Assembly: GCA_036563485.1 (NCBI GenBank) | Contig: DATCMI010000001.1 | Span: forward strand, 1,241,501 to 1,305,500 | DNA: 64,000 nt | Direction: 5' to 3' | DNA from: Sphingomicrobium sp. | GTDB lineage: Bacteria; Pseudomonadota; Alphaproteobacteria; Sphingomonadales; Sphingomonadaceae | Shown here: positions 27,632 through 36,034 of the stretch, in pieces | Position numbering within the stretch: the stretch's first letter is position 1 | Layout of the letters: each line of letters starts with the position of its first letter | Notes under the pieces: generated by a model | Told to the model about the DNA's origin: nothing | The model's database searches: none | The model's input: the letters and a program-made list of their open reading frames with translations, nothing else | Made by a program: the position numbers and the translations under genes

Positions 27632-28177
27632 ATGCCTTACGGCGGATCAGACGATGTTGCAGCCCGTGTGGCGCGGCTGACGCCCGGCCAGCTGGACTGC
27701 CTGCGCCTTGTCGACCAGCATATGAGTTCCAAGGAAATCGCGGTCGAGCTCGGCATTTCGCCGCACACCGTCGATCAGCGCATCCGCCAGTCGCTACAGA
27801 TTCTCGGCGTCGAGCGCCGGGCGCAGGCGGCGCGGCTCGTCGCCCGCACCAGCGGCCCATATCAACGGTTGATACATCAAGCGCCGCACATTCCCGCCGA
27901 TCCGCAATCCGGCCAAACCGAAGCCGCGGTCAGTCATCAGATTCGGCACGCTGACCGTGCAGGGGAGGTCGGGGGAACTGGTTTCCAAACCGAGCAGAGG
28001 GCCGTTTCATTCCGGCCTTCCCTGCAACCGCCGTTCGCAACCAGGAGCAACCCGCGGAATGAGATGAGTGTCGGCCAGAGGCTGTTCTGGGTCGCGGCAA
28101 TCGCGATCGGAGCGGCATTCTCGGCGGGTATGTATCTCGCCGGGCTGGAAAGCCTCGCAAGGCTTCTGGGCAACTAA
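27632..28177 (+). CDS. LuxR-type HTH regulator with C-terminal membrane segment
   Basis: A 181-residue protein. Residues ~8-70 form a GerE/LuxR-type helix-turn-helix (RLTPGQLDCLRLVDQHMSSK, then 'EIAVELGISPHTVDQRIRQS'). A ~65-residue hydrophilic linker follows, then one membrane helix at the extreme C-terminus (LFWVAAIAIGAAFSAGMYLAG). The HTH comes first and no sensor or receiver domain precedes it, so this would be a membrane-tethered DNA-binding protein. The start is uncertain: ATG 27632 (GGAGG 11 nt away) or ATG 27572 (GGGAG 9 nt away), which adds 20 residues. The target genes are unknown. Confidence 0.78.
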   Translation: MPYGGSDDVAARVARLTPGQLDCLRLVDQHMSSKEIAVELGISPHTVDQRIRQSLQILGVERRAQAARLVARTSGPYQRLIHQAPHIPADPQSGQTEAAVSHQIRHADRAGEVGGTGFQTEQRAVSFRPSLQPPFATRSNPRNEMSVGQRLFWVAAIAIGAAFSAGMYLAGLESLARLLGN

Positions 28178-28240
28178 GCCGACAATCACCGCCAGACCGC
28201 AGCAACTCCGGGCGCCACGCGCGCCGGAGAAGGAGCAGTC

Positions 28241-28582
28241 ATGCGCAAACAGATGATCGAAGACGCCGCTTTCGAGGTCGCAACCCAAGTCCGCGTGGTC
28301 GAGGACACGATCGACGCGGCAATGGCCGAGATCGCCGAGCTTCAGGCCCGCATCATGCGCGCCAATGCCGTCGCCCGCGTCGGCTTCGGCGCCGCCCATC
28401 CTTCGCTCGAACAACTCGCTTCGGCGGTCAGCGGCCTGGTCGCGACCCGCGGCGCGATGGTCGAATGCCATGCGGCGCTGGCGGACGCCAAGACCAAGGT
28501 CCCGGGCCTTCGCACGGTCGCCATCGGCGACGAGGAATGCCCGCCGAAGGTCGCGCGGACCGACCTTCGCGTCGTCGCCTAG
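28241..28582 (+). CDS. Hypothetical helical protein, 113 residues
   Basis: A strong GGAGAAGGAG site precedes the ATG. The product is soluble and mostly helical (QVRVVEDTIDAAMAEIAELQ, coiled-coil-like over residues ~15-40), Ala-rich, with one Cys in each half of the C-terminal region. I do not recognise a family. It lies 63 bp downstream of the LuxR-type regulator and may be expressed with it. Confidence 0.65.
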   Translation: MRKQMIEDAAFEVATQVRVVEDTIDAAMAEIAELQARIMRANAVARVGFGAAHPSLEQLASAVSGLVATRGAMVECHAALADAKTKVPGLRTVAIGDEECPPKVARTDLRVVA

Positions 28583-28631
28583 AGAAGAGCTTGCGGCACG
28601 GCACCTGCTGTGCTGCGTGGGCCGGGACGAC

Positions 28632-29072
28632 ATGGCGCCCATCCTCTTTCGCATCCTCCTCGCGTGCGTCGCGGTGGCAGCCTTCCTGTGGGGCCGCCGT
28701 GACGAACGCGTGGCGGGTGCCGTCCTCGTACTTGGCGTGATCGCCACCCACCTCGTCATCTCGCCACTCGCCAGCCGGTTCCATGGCTTCGAGACGAACG
28801 TGCTGGTGGTCGACCTGCTGGTGTTCGCCGGCTTCCTGTGGGTGGCGCTGCGTTCGGACCGGTTCTGGCCTTTGTGGATGGCGGGGCTGCAACTGACGGC
28901 GATCCTCGGCCATCTCCTCAAGGCGGTGCACGTCGACCTGTTCTTCAAGGCCTATGCCGCGGCGATGGTGTTCTGGAGCTATCCGATCGTCATCATCCTC
29001 GGCGTCGCCACATGGCGCGGCTATCGCCGCCGCCGGGCAAGCTCCAACTTTTCTGCCGCGACCGCCGTCTAG
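28632..29072 (+). CDS. Small integral membrane protein, 146 residues
   Basis: About four to five membrane helices (residues 4-20, 28-48, 55-72, 78-98, 105-122) with a basic C-terminal tail (GYRRRRASSNF). No catalytic motif is visible and the family is not recognised. The ATG at 28632 fits the position of the first membrane helix, although its ribosome site (GGGACGAC) is weak. rlmB follows after 33 bp. Confidence 0.62.
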   Translation: MAPILFRILLACVAVAAFLWGRRDERVAGAVLVLGVIATHLVISPLASRFHGFETNVLVVDLLVFAGFLWVALRSDRFWPLWMAGLQLTAILGHLLKAVHVDLFFKAYAAAMVFWSYPIVIILGVATWRGYRRRRASSNFSAATAV

Positions 29073-29105
29073 ACTCGCGGCGCAAGGCAGCTAAGCGGTG
29101 CAGCG

Positions 29106-29849
29106 ATGTCGCGCCGCAAGAGATCCCACCAAAGTCACGGCACGCCGAGCCGCCCGCGCTTCTGGGGCAAGCACGCGGTCGCCGCCGCGCTCGACAATCC
29201 CGATCGCAAGGTGCTGCGCGCCTGGGCGACGCGGGAGACCGCCGGCTTCATGCAATTTCCAAAGGACGTGCCGCTGACCCTTGCGGAGGCGCCGGACCTC
29301 GCCCGGCTCGTGCCCGGCGACGCGCCGCACCAAGGCGTCGTGATCGAAGTCGAGCCGCTGGACGATGTGTGGCTCGACGGCATCCTGTCCGAAGCACCTG
29401 ACCGCGCGATCATCCTCGTGCTGGACCAGGTCACCGACCCCCACAATGTCGGCGCGATCCTGCGTTCCGCCGCCGCATTCGGCGCGATCGCCATCGTTAC
29501 CCAAGACCGCCATTCGCCGCCGGAGAGCGGGGTCATCGCGAAAGCTTCGTCCGGCGCTCTCGAGCGCGTGCCGTGGGTGCGGACGGTGAACCTGGCCCGC
29601 GCCCTCGACGAGATCGGCGAAGCCGGCTTCTGGCGGATCGGGCTTGCCGGCGACGCGAACGCGGACCTGCGCGAAGCCTTGGGGCCGCAGCGCGTCGCTT
29701 TGGTGCTCGGCGCCGAAGGGACGGGAATGCGGCCGAATACGCGGGAGCATTGCGACGCGGTGGCGCGGCTGCCGATCACCGACGCCATCGAGAGCCTCAA
29801 CGTGTCCAACGCCGCCGCGGTCGCGCTCTACGCCGCGACCGTGGCCTGA
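29106..29849 (+). CDS. rlmB: 23S rRNA (guanosine-2251-2'-O)-methyltransferase (TrmH/SpoU family)
   Basis: A 247-residue SPOUT methyltransferase. A short N-terminal substrate-binding domain contains 'FWGKHAVAAALDNPDRKV'. The knot domain has motif 1 'LVLDQVTDPHNVGAILRSAA' (~residue 108), motif 2 'LVLGAEGTGMR' (~199) and motif 3 'DAIESLNVSNAAAVALYA' at the C-terminus. It probably methylates G2251 in the ribosomal P loop; other TrmH-family targets cannot be wholly excluded. Its stop shares a base with the next ATG (TGATG). Confidence 0.9.
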   Translation: MSRRKRSHQSHGTPSRPRFWGKHAVAAALDNPDRKVLRAWATRETAGFMQFPKDVPLTLAEAPDLARLVPGDAPHQGVVIEVEPLDDVWLDGILSEAPDRAIILVLDQVTDPHNVGAILRSAAAFGAIAIVTQDRHSPPESGVIAKASSGALERVPWVRTVNLARALDEIGEAGFWRIGLAGDANADLREALGPQRVALVLGAEGTGMRPNTREHCDAVARLPITDAIESLNVSNAAAVALYAATVA

Positions 29850-30466
29850 TGGTCCGCACTTCAAGCAGCATTCGCGATCATGTCGAAGCGCTCGCCGCCC
29901 GCGAGCCGGCCTTCGCCCGCGTCGTCGAACGGCACGGCATTCCGGAGCCGCGGAGCAGCGACCCGGGGGCTCACACCTTGCTGCGGACGATCGTCGGCCA
30001 GCAGGTCAGCGTCGCCGCCGCGCGGTCGATGTGGTCGAAGCTGGAGGCCGCTTACGGCGCGCCGCCGGACCTCGCCGCGATTCTCGATGCGAGCGACGAC
30101 GACCTTCGGCTTGCGGGCATTTCGCGGCAGAAAGCAGGATATGCCCGGAGCCTTGCCCAGCTCGTGCTCAGCGGCGAGCTCGACCTTCATGCCCTGCCCG
30201 AGGACGACGAAGAAGCGATAGCGCTGCTGACCCGGATCAAGGGGATCGGCCGCTGGTCGGCGGAAATCTATTTGCTGTTCGCGGAAGGGCGGCCGGATGT
30301 GTGGCCGGCGGGCGACCTCGCCGTGCAGATCGAGATTGGGCGGCTGTTGGAGTTGTCCGGCAAGCCGAGCGAGAAGCAGTTGCGCGAGCTTGCGGAGGGC
30401 TGGCGGCCCTATCGCGGCGCGGCCGCGATCCTGGCCTGGCACAGCTATAATTCGGCAGTGCTCTGA
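29849..30466 (+). CDS. alkA: DNA-3-methyladenine glycosylase II-like base-excision enzyme
   Basis: A 205-residue helix-hairpin-helix glycosylase. 'TLLRTIVGQQVSVAAARSMW' near residue 45 is the AlkA-type substrate pocket helix. The HhH-GPD motif is 'LLTRIKGIGRWSAEIYLLFA' with the catalytic Asp in 'VWPAGDLAVQ' (~residue 155). It lacks the N-terminal AlkA domain, as in the shorter MAG/Mag1-like forms. It removes alkylated purines. Translationally coupled to rlmB by a one-base overlap. Confidence 0.88.
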   Translation: MVRTSSSIRDHVEALAAREPAFARVVERHGIPEPRSSDPGAHTLLRTIVGQQVSVAAARSMWSKLEAAYGAPPDLAAILDASDDDLRLAGISRQKAGYARSLAQLVLSGELDLHALPEDDEEAIALLTRIKGIGRWSAEIYLLFAEGRPDVWPAGDLAVQIEIGRLLELSGKPSEKQLRELAEGWRPYRGAAAILAWHSYNSAVL

Positions 30467-30533
30467 GACAGATTTTTTGCTTGCGGCAGCTTCGCCGCAT
30501 GGCAAGCTGAACCACATATCGGGAGGGGAGCCC

Positions 30534-30923
30534 ATGAAACGCGTAGACGTCTATTTCCTGCTGCTTGCGACGATCCTGCTGGTCGTCGGAGCCGGCCTCG
30601 GCATCGTCATGGGCGCGAGCGAGGATTTCCGCCTGACGCCGGTGCACGCGCACCTGAACCTCGCCGGGTGGGCATCGCTCGGCCTCTTCGGCCTTACCTA
30701 TCGCGCTTACCCGCAGCTCTCGGCAACGCGGCTCGCACCCCTTCACCTCGTCCTTTCAGGAACCGCTTCGGTGCTGCTGCCGATCGGCATCGGTCTTGCG
30801 GTCCTCAGCGCGTCGCCCGGGCTGGCCATCGTCGCATCGATCCTGTGGCTTGCCGGCGTGCTGATTTTCCTGGCGCAACTGGTGCGCCTTCTCGGCCGCG
30901 ACCATCCGGCGGCTGCCGAATAG
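30534..30923 (+). CDS. Small membrane protein with VHAHLNLAGW motif
   Basis: A 129-residue protein with about four membrane helices and a very strong ribosome site (GGGAGGGGAG, 3 nt before ATG). The segment 'TPVHAHLNLAGWASLGLFGL' contains two His in a helix, reminiscent of heme-binding helices in heme-copper oxidase subunit I and NO reductase relatives. Whether it binds heme is inference. It stands alone, with a stem-loop-like stretch (30479-30509) in its leader. Confidence 0.62.
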   Translation: MKRVDVYFLLLATILLVVGAGLGIVMGASEDFRLTPVHAHLNLAGWASLGLFGLTYRAYPQLSATRLAPLHLVLSGTASVLLPIGIGLAVLSASPGLAIVASILWLAGVLIFLAQLVRLLGRDHPAAAE

Positions 30924-32147
30924 CTAGCGGCGCGCGGCCAGCTGCAATTGCCGCGCATGAAGGCCGCGAAAAATGCGCGGGCCAGCGTCGAGCCGGAACG
31001 GCCGCAGCTTGTCGCCCTCGCCTTCGCGGCCGAGCAGGAAGCTGGCGGAGGTCTGACCCTCGCCTGAGCTCCAGCGGTAGAGCACGGTGAAGGCGACCAG
31101 CGGCACGAACACTTGCTGGCCGCCGAGGTCGTACGGCTGGAGCATATCGCGCGGAATCGCCAACTGGAGCTGAAGAGCCGTTCGCTCGAGCGGCGGAAGC
31201 AGATCGATCCGCTCCCCCTGGTCGCGCGGGCTGCCGATGAAAGCGCCGATCTGCTCGTCCTGTGACGGGCCGGCGTTGAAAGCGGTGATGTCCACAGCGA
31301 TGTCGCGAGCAGGCATGCTCCCCGAGTTCGATAGTTCGACGGCAACCTCGATCGTGGCGCGCTGATCGTCCAGAACGCAGCGAAGCGGGCGGAAAGCCAC
31401 GTCGATCCAGGGACGCAGGCGCGTTGAAACGACGCCGGTGGACTTTGCCGGATCGGCGCCCCGGGGCTCCAAAGCGGGAGGTGGCGGTGCAGGAGAAAGC
31501 GGCGCAGGCTTGAGCGCGGCGGGGGGTCCGCGGCTCGGTTCGAGTTCGGGTGCGACGAACGCATCCATTTCCGGCCCGCCGGCGAGCGCCTCGCGTGATC
31601 TGCTCCGGTGGAACAGGAAGGCGCCACCGGCGCCGAGCGCGACGGCCGCGAGCAGCCAGGGGAGAAGGCCCAAACCGCCGCCGCTATCGTGAGTTGGGCG
31701 CGCCGGGCTCGGCGCGGCGCCCTCGGTGAATGACGGCGTGGGCGCTTCGACCGTCCCTCGTCCGCTGACGGGCGGGGTGGTAAAGCTCGGCAGAGCGGTC
31801 GAGGGAGTAGGGGTCGCGGTCGACGGAGCCGCGCTGGCGGATTGTTGCCGCCGCGGCTCAGGGGCCGGCGCGGGCCGTTCGCTGCGAAGCACCGGACGGG
31901 GGGCAGCTGTTGCAGGCTGGGTGGTCTCCGGCTGCGGCTGCGGTTGCGTCGGCTGGGCGGTTGCTGCGGGTTGATCGGCTCTGCGGGTGACAGTCCCCGG
32001 CAGGTTGAAGTTGCGCAACTCGCGCGGGCCGACGGTCTCGGGCGCAGGCGTGTTGGTGGCGGGCGCTTCTTGCGCGCCAGCCATTGCCGGAGCGAGCGCA
32101 AGCACTGCTGCAGCCAGAATTTGCCCCACGCGCGAAAGCGTCTTCAT
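30924..32147 (-). CDS. Membrane-spanning protein with long Pro/Thr/Gln-rich periplasmic stretch
   Basis: A 407-residue protein of unknown family. It has a signal peptide or anchor at 5-26 (cleavage after AGA). Residues ~27-155 are low-complexity Pro/Ala/Thr/Gln. A Gly-rich lead-in and a membrane helix follow at ~160-180 (GLLPWLLAAVALGAGGAFLF), then a second Pro-rich patch. A folded C-terminal domain (~245-407) contains 'RPWIDVAFRPLRCVLDDQRA' and beta-rich repeats ending 'GLHARQLQLAARR'. The C-terminal domain resembles Ig-like beta structures, but I cannot name it. It ends directly against the preceding plus-strand gene. Confidence 0.68.
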   Translation of the reverse strand: MKTLSRVGQILAAAVLALAPAMAGAQEAPATNTPAPETVGPRELRNFNLPGTVTRRADQPAATAQPTQPQPQPETTQPATAAPRPVLRSERPAPAPEPRRQQSASAAPSTATPTPSTALPSFTTPPVSGRGTVEAPTPSFTEGAAPSPARPTHDSGGGLGLLPWLLAAVALGAGGAFLFHRSRSREALAGGPEMDAFVAPELEPSRGPPAALKPAPLSPAPPPPALEPRGADPAKSTGVVSTRLRPWIDVAFRPLRCVLDDQRATIEVAVELSNSGSMPARDIAVDITAFNAGPSQDEQIGAFIGSPRDQGERIDLLPPLERTALQLQLAIPRDMLQPYDLGGQQVFVPLVAFTVLYRWSSGEGQTSASFLLGREGEGDKLRPFRLDAGPRIFRGLHARQLQLAARR

Positions 32148-32281
32148 CCGGTCCCGATTCTCATGTGCTGGGCGCGCTCGCTTCCCTGCGGCGCGCCAGC
32201 CCCATGCCTTCGACAGGCGGCGGTTTCAAGCATGGCCGGGATGAACAGGCCCGGAATTGCCGACGACCGGAGGCGATATGG

Positions 32282-32974
32282 TCAGCGGGCGTCGACCAGC
32301 ACCAGCTCCGCGTCATCGTCGGCCTCGATGCGGACATGCTCTTCGCCGGTGATTGCGACGCCATCGCGGGGGCCGGCCTCGACGCCGTTCACCCGCACCC
32401 GGCCGCTCGGCACGAGATAGAGGTGGCGGTCCGGGGCCGCATCGATGGCGATGCTCTCCCCGGCCTTCACGGTCGCGCCGAGCACCCGGGCGTCGGCGTT
32501 GATGGTCAGCGCGCCATCGTCGGGATCGCCGCTCGCAAGCAGCTGGAACGCGCCTTCGCGGCTGTCCTTCGGGAAGGGCTTCGCGCCCCAGCTCGGCGGC
32601 GCCGACGGACGGTCAGTCTCGATCCAAATCTGGAACAAGGTCGTCCGCTCGTCCTCGAGATTATATTCGGCATGCACCACACCGGTGCCGGCGCTCATCA
32701 CCTGCACGTCGCCAGCGCCAGTACGGCCCTTGTTGCCCATCGAATCCTGGTGAGTGATTGCGCCCGTGCGGACATAGGTGACGATTTCCATGTCGCGGTG
32801 CGGATGGGGCGGAAAGCCGCTCTTGGCTGCGATCTGGTCGTCGTTCCAAACGCGAATGCGCCCCCAGCTCACGCGCTTGGGGTCGTGATAGCTCGCGAAG
32901 GAGAAATGGTGGCGGGCGTTGAGCCAGCCGTGATCGGCGTGGCCGAGCGTGTCGAATTTGCGGATGTCGATCAT
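32282..32974 (-). CDS. Pirin family protein
   Basis: A 230-residue bicupin. The N-terminal cupin holds the metal-ligand pattern 'FPPHPHRDMEIVTYVRTG' (His-x-His ... Glu) near residue 55 and a further His in 'GVVHAEYN' near 105. The start 'MIDIRKFDTLGHADHGWLNA' is typical of YhhW-like pirins, which in some cases are quercetin 2,3-dioxygenases. The enzymatic role here is unproven. It stands alone between two leftward and rightward units. Confidence 0.9.
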   Translation of the reverse strand: MIDIRKFDTLGHADHGWLNARHHFSFASYHDPKRVSWGRIRVWNDDQIAAKSGFPPHPHRDMEIVTYVRTGAITHQDSMGNKGRTGAGDVQVMSAGTGVVHAEYNLEDERTTLFQIWIETDRPSAPPSWGAKPFPKDSREGAFQLLASGDPDDGALTINADARVLGATVKAGESIAIDAAPDRHLYLVPSGRVRVNGVEAGPRDGVAITGEEHVRIEADDDAELVLVDAR

Positions 32975-33192
32975 GCTTCCAAGGTGGCGAAGTGCCCGGC
33001 GCCTTCAAGTGTCATCGATGTGCCTCCGGGAAATGTCGGCTCGTCGACACGACATGGCAGCCCACCGCGTCTGAACCGTTGTTCATGCGCATCTTCACTG
33101 CTCATGCGTTGGGTGCGGGTTCCCTCAAGAGGAGGGTGCTTTGCGCTGCTTGTGCGGCGCATGCCTACCAAACTCAGAGATGGAGAATATGT

Positions 33193-33537
33193 ATGCGTAA
33201 ACTCATGATCGCTGCAAGCATTGCAGCCGCGACCGCCGCCAGCCCGGTCGTTGCCCAGAACGTCGACCTCAGCCAGGGTCTGGTCAACGTCACCGTCCGG
33301 GACGTGTCGGTCCTCAACAACTTCCTGAACGACACCCAGATTGCGGCGCTGAACAACCTCAATGTTCCCGTCACCGTCCAGGTGCCGGTCGGCATCGCCG
33401 CCAACGTCTGCGGCGTGACCGCCAACGTCCTCGCTTCGCAGAAGAAGGCCGGCGATGCGGCGTGCAACGCGACGTCCGGTTCGGGCGCCCTCGCCCGCGC
33501 CGTCAACGATCAGCTTCTTTCGCAGAAGAAGAAGTAA
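33193..33537 (+). CDS. Small secreted chaplin-like protein
   Basis: A 114-residue precursor with a clear signal peptide (MRKLMIAASIAAATAASPVV, cleavage after VAQ). The mature ~92 residues are rich in Val, Asn and Ala. The core 'PVTVQVPVGIAANVCGVTAN' followed by a second Cys 20 residues later (DAACNAT) resembles the chaplin pattern (VPVNVCG...NV...C) of streptomycete surface amyloids. That likeness is seen by eye only. A GGAG site precedes the ATG, and a terminator follows 30 bp after the stop, so it is a monocistronic unit. Confidence 0.72.
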   Translation: MRKLMIAASIAAATAASPVVAQNVDLSQGLVNVTVRDVSVLNNFLNDTQIAALNNLNVPVTVQVPVGIAANVCGVTANVLASQKKAGDAACNATSGSGALARAVNDQLLSQKKK

Positions 33538-33566
33538 GCAACTCCGCTCGCAAGAGCAGGGATCGG

Positions 33567-33597
33567 GAGCCCGGCTGGAAACGGCCGGGCTCTTTTC
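33567..33597 (+). terminator. Rho-independent terminator of the chaplin-like gene
   Basis: GAGCCCGGC (33567-33575) and GCCGGGCTC (33584-33592) form a perfect 9-bp stem with an 8-nt loop, followed by TTTT. It lies 30 bp after the stop codon and matches a plus-strand intrinsic terminator. Confidence 0.85.
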
Positions 33598-33677
33598 ATT
33601 GATCGCTCATGGCTTGCTCATGATTGACGCAGGCCCCGCATGCCATGAGGCTGCCCGCACCAGCGGGAGATGGGATC

Positions 33678-35090
33678 GTGATCAGATTTGATGGAGAGCG
33701 GAGCGCCGGGTTCAAGCTCGCACTGACGATCATCGTCGGACTGGTGCTCACCATCCCGCTCTTTTCGGTCTGGCTGCTCGTTTACGACCGCCAGTCGCAG
33801 CAGGAGCAGGCGCAAAGCTCGATCACCGCAGGCTGGGGCGGGCCGCAGGCGATCGCCGGACCCGTTCTCGTCATCCCGTACCGCACCACCGCGAGTCAAA
33901 CGGTCGTCGAGAATGGCGCCAGCGTGACGCGGACCAGCGAGGTAGCCAAGGAGCTGACGCTTGCGCCCGAAGTGGTGAACGTCGCGACCGACCTTCGCCC
34001 GGACGTCCGCCGGCGGTCCATCTATGAGGCGGTGGTCTATGCGGCGTCGGTCAGCGGGCATGCGCGCTTCCGCCTGCCGCAGGACCTTGCCCGCAGCGGC
34101 GTCGATCTGGCGCGGATGGACCTCAGCCGCGCCGAGCTCCGCTTCTCGCTCAGCGATCCGCGCGGCCTCGGCGAGAACCCGAAGGTCTCCGCGGCCGGCA
34201 AAGCGCTCAGCATGCTTCCGGGGAGCGGCAGCGGGGGCGGCCGCGGCTTCTTCGCCTGGCTCGATGCAACGGGGCTTCAGGCGCAGCCGCTGTCGGTCAA
34301 TTTCAGCTACGGCCTCCGCGGCAATGCGGCGATCAGCCTCGCGCCGCAGGCCGGGGATACGCGCTGGCTGGTCAAGTCGTCCTGGCCGAGCCCGAGTTTT
34401 GGCGGCGACTTCCTGCCGCAGAGCCGGTCGGTGACGGACAAGGGCTTCGAGGCGGGCTACCGGGTCGGCAACCTCGCGCTCGGAAGGTCGCTCGTCAGCA
34501 CCGGCGATGCCGGCGCGCCCGGCATTGCCGAGCGCATTCCGCCGCCGTCGCGCACTACTCCGGCTGTTGAGACGACGGGGCCGGCCGGGGACATCGGCCC
34601 GGTGCAGACCGCCTCGATCAGCCTGATCCAGCCGGTCGACGTCTATTCGCAGGTCAACCGCGCGACCAAATATGGCTTCCTGTTCATCGGCTTCACCTTC
34701 CTTGCGCTGCTGATGTTCGACGTGATCGGCGGCGCCCGCGTGTCGGCGGTCGAATATCTGCTGATGGGCGCCGCGCTCATCCTCTTCTTCGTGCTGCTGC
34801 TCGCGCTTGCCGAAGTGATCGGCTTCACGCCCGCTTATTTGATCGCTTCGGCCGCCATCGCCGGGCTCAATACCGCTTATTCGGCCGCGGTGCTGGGCAG
34901 TTGGCGGCGGGCGGCGATGATCGGCGGGTTGCTGTTCGGCCTTTATGCCGTGCTTTACGTCCTGCTCAGCCTCGAAGCCTATTCCTTGCTGATCGGATCG
35001 CTGCTGCTGTTCGCGGCGCTTGCTGGGGTCATGTACGCGACGCGTCGGATCGACTGGGGAGCGGCCAGAAGCGAGCGCGCTGTGGCGTGA
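33678..35090 (+). CDS. creD: CreD-like inner membrane protein
   Basis: About 470 residues from the GTG at 33678, which has GGGAG 8 nt upstream; ATG 33645 is an alternative adding 11 residues. There is one N-terminal membrane helix (FKLALTIIVGLVLTIPLFSV), then a large periplasmic domain (~40-325) with 'GWGGPQAIAGPVLVIPY'. About six membrane helices make up the C-terminal third, where 'DVYSQVNRATKYGFLFIGFT' is the family hallmark. CreD relates to envelope integrity and colicin E2 tolerance in enterics; the mechanism is unknown. Confidence 0.88.
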   Translation: MIRFDGERSAGFKLALTIIVGLVLTIPLFSVWLLVYDRQSQQEQAQSSITAGWGGPQAIAGPVLVIPYRTTASQTVVENGASVTRTSEVAKELTLAPEVVNVATDLRPDVRRRSIYEAVVYAASVSGHARFRLPQDLARSGVDLARMDLSRAELRFSLSDPRGLGENPKVSAAGKALSMLPGSGSGGGRGFFAWLDATGLQAQPLSVNFSYGLRGNAAISLAPQAGDTRWLVKSSWPSPSFGGDFLPQSRSVTDKGFEAGYRVGNLALGRSLVSTGDAGAPGIAERIPPPSRTTPAVETTGPAGDIGPVQTASISLIQPVDVYSQVNRATKYGFLFIGFTFLALLMFDVIGGARVSAVEYLLMGAALILFFVLLLALAEVIGFTPAYLIASAAIAGLNTAYSAAVLGSWRRAAMIGGLLFGLYAVLYVLLSLEAYSLLIGSLLLFAALAGVMYATRRIDWGAARSERAVA

Positions 35091-35122
35091 CGCTGCCCGG
35101 GTTTGCGGCTAGGCGGCTGGTC

Positions 35123-36022
35123 ATGAACGATCAGCCGCTACCCCCCAAACGCATTTTCCCCTCGTCCAAGGTCGACGCCATTTCGGCCGAACATGTGCCG
35201 TCGATTCCCCAGACCGAAAGCTCGGCCTACAAGCTGGCTTTCCAGGATACCGACTTCCTGCTTCGGGAGGACCTGCGCCCTGTCCGCTTCCAGCTCGAGC
35301 TCTTAAAGCCCGAGCTGCTGCTCAACGAGGCGAACATCGCCTCGACCTTCGTCTTCTACGGCTCAGCGCGAATCCCGGAGCCCGCGGCGGCCGACGCGCT
35401 GATCGCCGCCGCGACCAATCCGCAGCAGCGGGCGATCGCCGAGAGCTTGAAGGCGAAGTCGCATTATTATGACGTCGCGCGCGAGCTTGCGCGGCTCGCC
35501 AGCCGCTACGGCGCGGACGAACAGGGGCAGCGCCACTTCGTGGTCTGCTCGGGCGGCGGTCCGTCGATCATGGAGGCGGCCAACCGCGGCGCCGATGACG
35601 AGGGCGCCGAATCGATCGGCCTCAACATCGTGCTCGCGCACGAGCAAATGCCGAACCGCTATCTGACCCCCGACCTGAGCTTTCAGTTCCACTATTTTGC
35701 GCTTCGGAAGATGCACTTCCTGCTGCGCGCGCGAGCGGTCGCGGTGTTCCCGGGCGGCTTCGGGACATTCGACGAGATGTTCGAGCTTCTGACCCTGGTG
35801 CAGACGGGCAAGGTGCGGCCGCTACCGATCCTGCTGTTCGGCCGCGATTATTGGAACCGCGTGGTCAATCTGGAAGCGATGGTCGAGGAAGGCGTGATCG
35901 CGCCGCACGACCTCGACCTCATCCACTGGAGCGAGGATCCGCACGAGGCCTGGGACTTCGTGAAACGCTTCTATGCCGAAAATCCGGCCCCGGCGCGGCA
36001 GCAGAGCGCCCCGCCCGAATAA
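35123..36022 (+). CDS. LOG-family nucleotide phosphoribohydrolase-like protein
   Basis: A 299-residue member of the TIGR00730/LOG family ('lysine decarboxylase-like', in truth nucleoside monophosphate phosphoribohydrolases). The nucleotide-binding motif 'VCSGGGPSIMEAANRGADDE' (~residue 140) and the catalytic 'VFPGGFGTFDEMFELLTLVQ' (~209) are both intact. This is the longer form, with an ~85-residue N-terminal extension before the Rossmann domain (FVFYGSARIPEP). It follows creD by 32 bp. The substrate is unknown; AMP or cytokinin nucleotides are the family's usual ones. Confidence 0.86.
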   Translation: MNDQPLPPKRIFPSSKVDAISAEHVPSIPQTESSAYKLAFQDTDFLLREDLRPVRFQLELLKPELLLNEANIASTFVFYGSARIPEPAAADALIAAATNPQQRAIAESLKAKSHYYDVARELARLASRYGADEQGQRHFVVCSGGGPSIMEAANRGADDEGAESIGLNIVLAHEQMPNRYLTPDLSFQFHYFALRKMHFLLRARAVAVFPGGFGTFDEMFELLTLVQTGKVRPLPILLFGRDYWNRVVNLEAMVEEGVIAPHDLDLIHWSEDPHEAWDFVKRFYAENPAPARQQSAPPE

Positions 36023-36034
36023 GGCGGGGGCCGC

